Shown one piece after another: positions 61,137 through 64,000 of a stretch of DNA of 64,000 nucleotides; position 1 is the stretch's first letter; the number at the start of each line of letters is the position of its first letter. The position numbers were made by a program, and so were the translations under genes. Under the pieces are notes generated by a model. It ran no database searches. It was given only the letters and a program-made list of their open reading frames with translations, and was not told the origin of the DNA. Origin of the DNA: Ruegeria_C sp040830705 (GTDB lineage: Bacteria; Pseudomonadota; Alphaproteobacteria; Rhodobacterales; Rhodobacteraceae); NCBI GenBank assembly GCA_040830705.1, contig JBFOME010000016.1, positions 124,001-188,000 of the forward strand. The letters run 5' to 3'.

Positions 61137-61613
61137 ATGTCGCCACTCGATGACATTCTCAATTTTCGTCAGGTCAGTGACCGGCTCACCCTGTCCGGTC
61201 AGCCCACGGAAGACCAAATAACCGCGCTGGCAGACGCCGGAGTGACGGATATCATCAACCTCGGGCCGCATGACAACAAGGGCGCTCTGGAAGATGAACC
61301 AGGCACCGTCGCGGCAGCGGGGATGACATATCACTACATACCCGTCGATTTCGATAACCCGACAGAGCAGGACTACATTGCCTTTACCGATACTCTTGTC
61401 GCGCTCGGCGACGCACGTGTGCACGTGCATTGCATTTACAACGCACGCGTCTCCGCCTTCATGCTGCGCCTCGCCCGGGAGTGGCACGGCGACAGTACTG
61501 CCGCTGAAGCACTCATGGAGGGCATTTGGCGCCCGGGCGGCGTGTGGGCTGCGTTTCTTGGGCATGAGGCAGACATCGACCAACCCAATCGCTATCTGGG
61601 CTACGACTATTGA
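61137..61613 (+). CDS. Protein tyrosine phosphatase-like protein
   Basis: 158 residues. QVSDRLTLSGQPTEDQITALADAGVTDIINLG and GMTYHYIPVDFDNPTEQDY match the beta-lactamase-hydrolase/dual-specificity-phosphatase-like fold. The P-loop reads VHVHCIYNARVSAF: His98, Cys99 and Arg104 are spaced C-x4-R, one residue shorter than the canonical C-x5-R, so catalysis is uncertain. The stop overlaps the next start as TGATG. Lies inside the stress cluster. Confidence 0.83.
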   Translation: MSPLDDILNFRQVSDRLTLSGQPTEDQITALADAGVTDIINLGPHDNKGALEDEPGTVAAAGMTYHYIPVDFDNPTEQDYIAFTDTLVALGDARVHVHCIYNARVSAFMLRLAREWHGDSTAAEALMEGIWRPGGVWAAFLGHEADIDQPNRYLGYDY

Positions 61614-62719
61614 TGACCCAGAACCAAACCACTCCGCTGTCTGAGCATCGCTTTCCTTGCGAGAACTGCGGGGCCGACTACCGGTTTGAACCCGCCAGCG
61701 GAACGCTGGTCTGCGGGCATTGCGGACATACCGAGCAGATCAGTGCGGGACCGTGGAAAGGCAGCAGCCTGCGCGAGTTGGATTTTGATACTGCAATCGC
61801 GCAAGCCCTGCCCGAGGCGGAAATCGAGGAAACCCGCGTCCTTTCCTGCCCCAACTGCGCCGCACAGGTGGAGTTCGACCCCGATACCCACGCTGCCGAA
61901 TGCCCCTTCTGCGCCACCCCGGTTGTGACCGACACCGGTATCAACCGCCACATCAAGCCGCGCGGCGTTCTGCCCTTTGCGCTGGATGAGCGCAATGCGC
62001 AAAAAGCCATGTCGGATTGGTTGGGCGCGCTCTGGTTTGCGCCCGACGGGCTGAAAGAATACGCTCGCAAAGGGCGCAAGATGCAGGGTGTCTACGTGCC
62101 CTACTGGACCTTCGACGCGGATACCAAGTCGCGCTATCGCGGCGAGCGCGGGATCGTCTATTATGAGACCCGCACGGTCATGCGGGACGGAAAGCGGGTA
62201 CAGCAACAGGTTCCGAAAGTGCGTTGGACACCGAAATCGGGCCGGGTCGCGCGGTTATTCGATGATGTGCTTGTGCTGGCCTCACGCTCGCTGCCGAAGA
62301 AATACACCGACGCGCTGGAGCCATGGGACCTGCCTGCACTGGAGCCCTATCAACCAGAATACCTGGCCGGGTTCCGGGCCGAGGCCTATACGGTCGAATT
62401 GAAGGAAGGTTACCGCGAGGCACGCGATCATATGGACCGGGTGATCGACCGCGACGTGCGTTTTGACATTGGCGGCGACCGGCAGCGTGTGCACGGGATC
62501 GAAACCTCGGTCTCGGACGTGACCTTCAAACATATTCTGCTGCCGGTCTGGCTTGCGGCCTACAAATTCCGTGGCGAGACCTTCAGGTTCGTGGTGAATG
62601 GCAGGACTGGTCGGGTACAGGGTGAACGACCATGGTCAGTGATCAAGATCGCGATTGCGGTTGTTGTGGGTCTGCTGCTGGCGGCTGGCGTCGGCTATGT
62701 GGTGGCGACCAATCAATAG
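61613..62719 (+). CDS. Zinc-ribbon (TFIIB-type) membrane protein
   Basis: 368 residues. Two zinc ribbons: Cys16/Cys19 with Cys34/Cys37 (FPCENCGADYRFEPASGTLV, CGHCGHT) and Cys79/Cys82 with Cys97/Cys100 (LSCPNCAAQVEF, ECPFCAT). A middle domain with YVPYWTFDADTKSRYRGERG and LLPVWLAAYKFRGETFRFVV follows, and one transmembrane helix close to the C-terminus (IAIAVVVGLLLAAGVGYVVA). These proteins are often mis-annotated as primosomal helicase; no helicase motif exists. YdjG-like companion of SPFH proteins in other bacteria. Confidence 0.87.
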   Translation: MTQNQTTPLSEHRFPCENCGADYRFEPASGTLVCGHCGHTEQISAGPWKGSSLRELDFDTAIAQALPEAEIEETRVLSCPNCAAQVEFDPDTHAAECPFCATPVVTDTGINRHIKPRGVLPFALDERNAQKAMSDWLGALWFAPDGLKEYARKGRKMQGVYVPYWTFDADTKSRYRGERGIVYYETRTVMRDGKRVQQQVPKVRWTPKSGRVARLFDDVLVLASRSLPKKYTDALEPWDLPALEPYQPEYLAGFRAEAYTVELKEGYREARDHMDRVIDRDVRFDIGGDRQRVHGIETSVSDVTFKHILLPVWLAAYKFRGETFRFVVNGRTGRVQGERPWSVIKIAIAVVVGLLLAAGVGYVVATNQ

Positions 62720-62735
62720 GCATAGGAAACGATGG

Positions 62736-63404
62736 ATGGATCTACAGGCATTTGACGCATTGATGGCAGGGCGGCATTCCTGCCGCGCCTTCGAACCCAC
62801 CCAGATCCCCAAGGCAACCATCGACCAGATCCTTGCCACCGCCCGGCGCGCGCCAAGTTGGTGCAACGCCCAGCCCTGGCGGGTTGATCTGACAAGCGGC
62901 GCGGCGACCGACAGGTTTCGGGCCGCGCTGACGGACGAAGCACAGCGTGCTGCTCCCAAGCCCGACCTGCCCTTCCCAAGCTCTTATAGCGGGGTTTATC
63001 AGGAACGGCGGCGGGCCTGTGGCTGGGCGCTCTATGAGGCAGTCGGGGTCACCAAAGGTGACCGCGCAGGATCTGCGCGCGAGATGATGCGGAACTTTGC
63101 CCTGTTTGACGCGCCCCATTGCGTCATTGTTTCAAGCCCGGTGGAGCTGGGCCCTTATGGCGCGATGGATTGCGGCGGCTTCGTCACCGCCTTTTGTCTG
63201 GCCGCGAAGGCGCTTGGCATGGCAACGATCCCGCAGGCAGCGGTGGCCAGCTATGCGCCATTCCTGCATCGATATTTCGACATTCCGCAGGATTTTCTGG
63301 TGCTCTGCGCAATTTCGTTCGGCTATTCCGACCAGACCCATCCCGCCAACGGATTTCGGACCGAGCGCGCCGCGCCGGATGCGTTCACCCGCTGGCACGA
63401 ATAA
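62736..63404 (+). CDS. Nitroreductase-family flavoprotein
   Basis: 222 residues. MDLQAFDALMAGRHSCRAFE and ILATARRAPSWCNAQPWRVD give the FMN-binding N-terminus; GAMDCGGFVTAFCLAAKALGMATIPQAA (in pieces) and VLCAISFGYSDQTHPANGFR complete it. It reduces nitro, quinone or enone groups with NAD(P)H. Start at 62736 after AGGAAAC; the longer frame overlaps the zinc-ribbon gene. Seventeen bases separate it from that gene, so it may share the transcript. Confidence 0.9.
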   Translation: MDLQAFDALMAGRHSCRAFEPTQIPKATIDQILATARRAPSWCNAQPWRVDLTSGAATDRFRAALTDEAQRAAPKPDLPFPSSYSGVYQERRRACGWALYEAVGVTKGDRAGSAREMMRNFALFDAPHCVIVSSPVELGPYGAMDCGGFVTAFCLAAKALGMATIPQAAVASYAPFLHRYFDIPQDFLVLCAISFGYSDQTHPANGFRTERAAPDAFTRWHE

Positions 63405-63422
63405 CCGGGGGCTAAGGTCAAG

Positions 63423-63872
63423 ATGCGCGCATTGATCCAAAGGGTGACTCGGGCCAGCGTCACAGTAGAGGATGAGATTGTCGGCCAGATTGAGGCCGGT
63501 CTGCTGATCCTGATCTGTGCGATGCAGGGCGATGATGAGGCGGCAGCGACGCAGCTTGCCGCGCGGATCGCCAAGCTGCGGATCTTTCGGGATGCAGACG
63601 GCAAGATGAACCGTTCGATACTCGACACGGGCGGCGCGGCGCTGGTTGTCAGCCAGTTCACACTGGCCGCAGATACCCGACGCGGCAACAGGCCGGGCTT
63701 TTCCGAAGCGGCACCGCCAGATACCGGTCGGCACCTCTATGAATTCTTTGCGGATCAGCTTCAGGCACTGGGCATCCCGGTTGAACGAGGGGTCTTTGGC
63801 GCGGATATGGCGGTCGACCTGACCAATAGCGGACCGGTCACGATATGGATGGACAGTTCGGACCGGCGTTAA
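63423..63872 (+). CDS. dtd: D-aminoacyl-tRNA deacylase
   Basis: 149 residues. MRALIQRVTRASVTVEDEIV, then VVSQFTLAADTRRGNRPGFS and VDLTNSGPVTIWMDS carry the SQFTL and NSGPVT motifs of DTD. It hydrolyses D-aminoacyl-tRNA (and Gly-tRNA(Ala)) as proofreading outside the synthetase. Starts 18 bases after the nitroreductase gene. Confidence 0.97.
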   Translation: MRALIQRVTRASVTVEDEIVGQIEAGLLILICAMQGDDEAAATQLAARIAKLRIFRDADGKMNRSILDTGGAALVVSQFTLAADTRRGNRPGFSEAAPPDTGRHLYEFFADQLQALGIPVERGVFGADMAVDLTNSGPVTIWMDSSDRR

Positions 63873-64000
63873 TCCCCAACAGGCCGCACAAAGCGTCTGG
63901 AATCACGCCATGTCTCAGCGCGGAAAGCAGGTCTCAGGATGAGGTCGGAAACGCGCAACGGGTTGGTTCAATCTGCTTTGGGACACGAAAAGCAAACGCT
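63873..64000. other. Window end, no feature seen
   Basis: 128 bases after dtd with no coding frame, tRNA or terminator that I can support. A ten-codon ATG frame at 63911 ends at once. Confidence 0.5.

Noticed and set aside
1..64000. Mobile elements, CRISPR arrays, prophage genes or tRNA genes.
   Set aside because: I looked for transposase or integrase motifs, regularly spaced repeats, CCA-ended cloverleaf stretches and direct repeats flanking foreign-looking DNA and found none I could support.

Overview
The window looks like a chromosomal segment of a marine Rhodobacterales alphaproteobacterium of the Roseobacter group, most likely Ruegeria or a close relative. The reasons are the high G+C, the gene repertoire (a propionyl-CoA carboxylase/methylmalonyl-CoA mutase locus with a PccR-type regulator, a betI-betC-betB-betA choline-O-sulfate operon, many DUF families typical of Rhodobacterales) and gatCA lying apart from gatB. 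This is inferred from protein families, not from a database match. I see no insertion sequence, prophage, integrase, CRISPR array, tRNA or rRNA. The only RNA gene recognised with confidence is rnpB.

Layout. 1-3.4 kb: a tight leftward run (VOC protein, GNAT, DjlA-like co-chaperone, endonuclease/phosphatase, small exported protein). 3.4-14.8 kb: the propionate locus, with mcm, pccA and pccB all leftward. pccA and pccB are separated by two tiny lipoproteins and two proteins of unknown function; a DUF4174 protein sits opposite mcm. A Bcr/CflA exporter and the regulator PccR lie rightward of pccB. TTTGCAAA-type palindromes occur in pairs in front of both pccB and pccR. 15.1-20.5 kb: the glycine betaine operon betI-betC-betB-betA with a BetI-like operator. 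20.5-23.8 kb: an EamA exporter, a LysE/ArgO exporter with its divergent ArgP-like regulator, and YebC. 23.9-31 kb: two SLC13/TrkA_C permeases, a HAD hydrolase, a glutamine amidotransferase, a bile-acid-type symporter and a META protein.

31-46 kb: housekeeping and metabolism. It holds an APH-like kinase, a YmdB-type phosphoesterase, 5-formyl-THF cyclo-ligase, MgtE, guanine deaminase and 8-oxoguanine deaminase in convergent orientation, a HisN-like phosphatase, several regulators, a Bax-inhibitor-1 protein, GNATs, a P-loop kinase and ribosomal protein L33. 46-53 kb: a DUF533/TerB protein, rnpB, a peptidoglycan amidase, an excalibur lipoprotein, gatA and gatC, an FAD oxidoreductase and a ceramidase-like membrane protein. 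53-55.8 kb: an MBL-fold hydrolase, a DHA2-type MFS exporter and TadA.

55.8-63.9 kb: rluB and then a rightward cluster that is the most intriguing unit of the window. It runs from a 29-residue membrane micro-ORF through an XpaC-family protein, a TelA-family protein, a DUF2927 lipoprotein, an SPFH-GYF_2 protein and a PTP-like protein to a zinc-ribbon membrane protein, followed by a nitroreductase and dtd. It resembles the toxic-anion/phage-shock-like envelope-stress gene sets of other bacteria but has no PspA and several Rhodobacterales-specific members.

The genome is very compact. At least nine convergent gene pairs have fewer than 20 bp between stop codons, and many same-strand neighbours overlap by ATGA, TAATG or TGATG. 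Start codons were moved downstream of the longest reading frame wherever a ribosome binding site, signal peptide or family N-terminus supported it.
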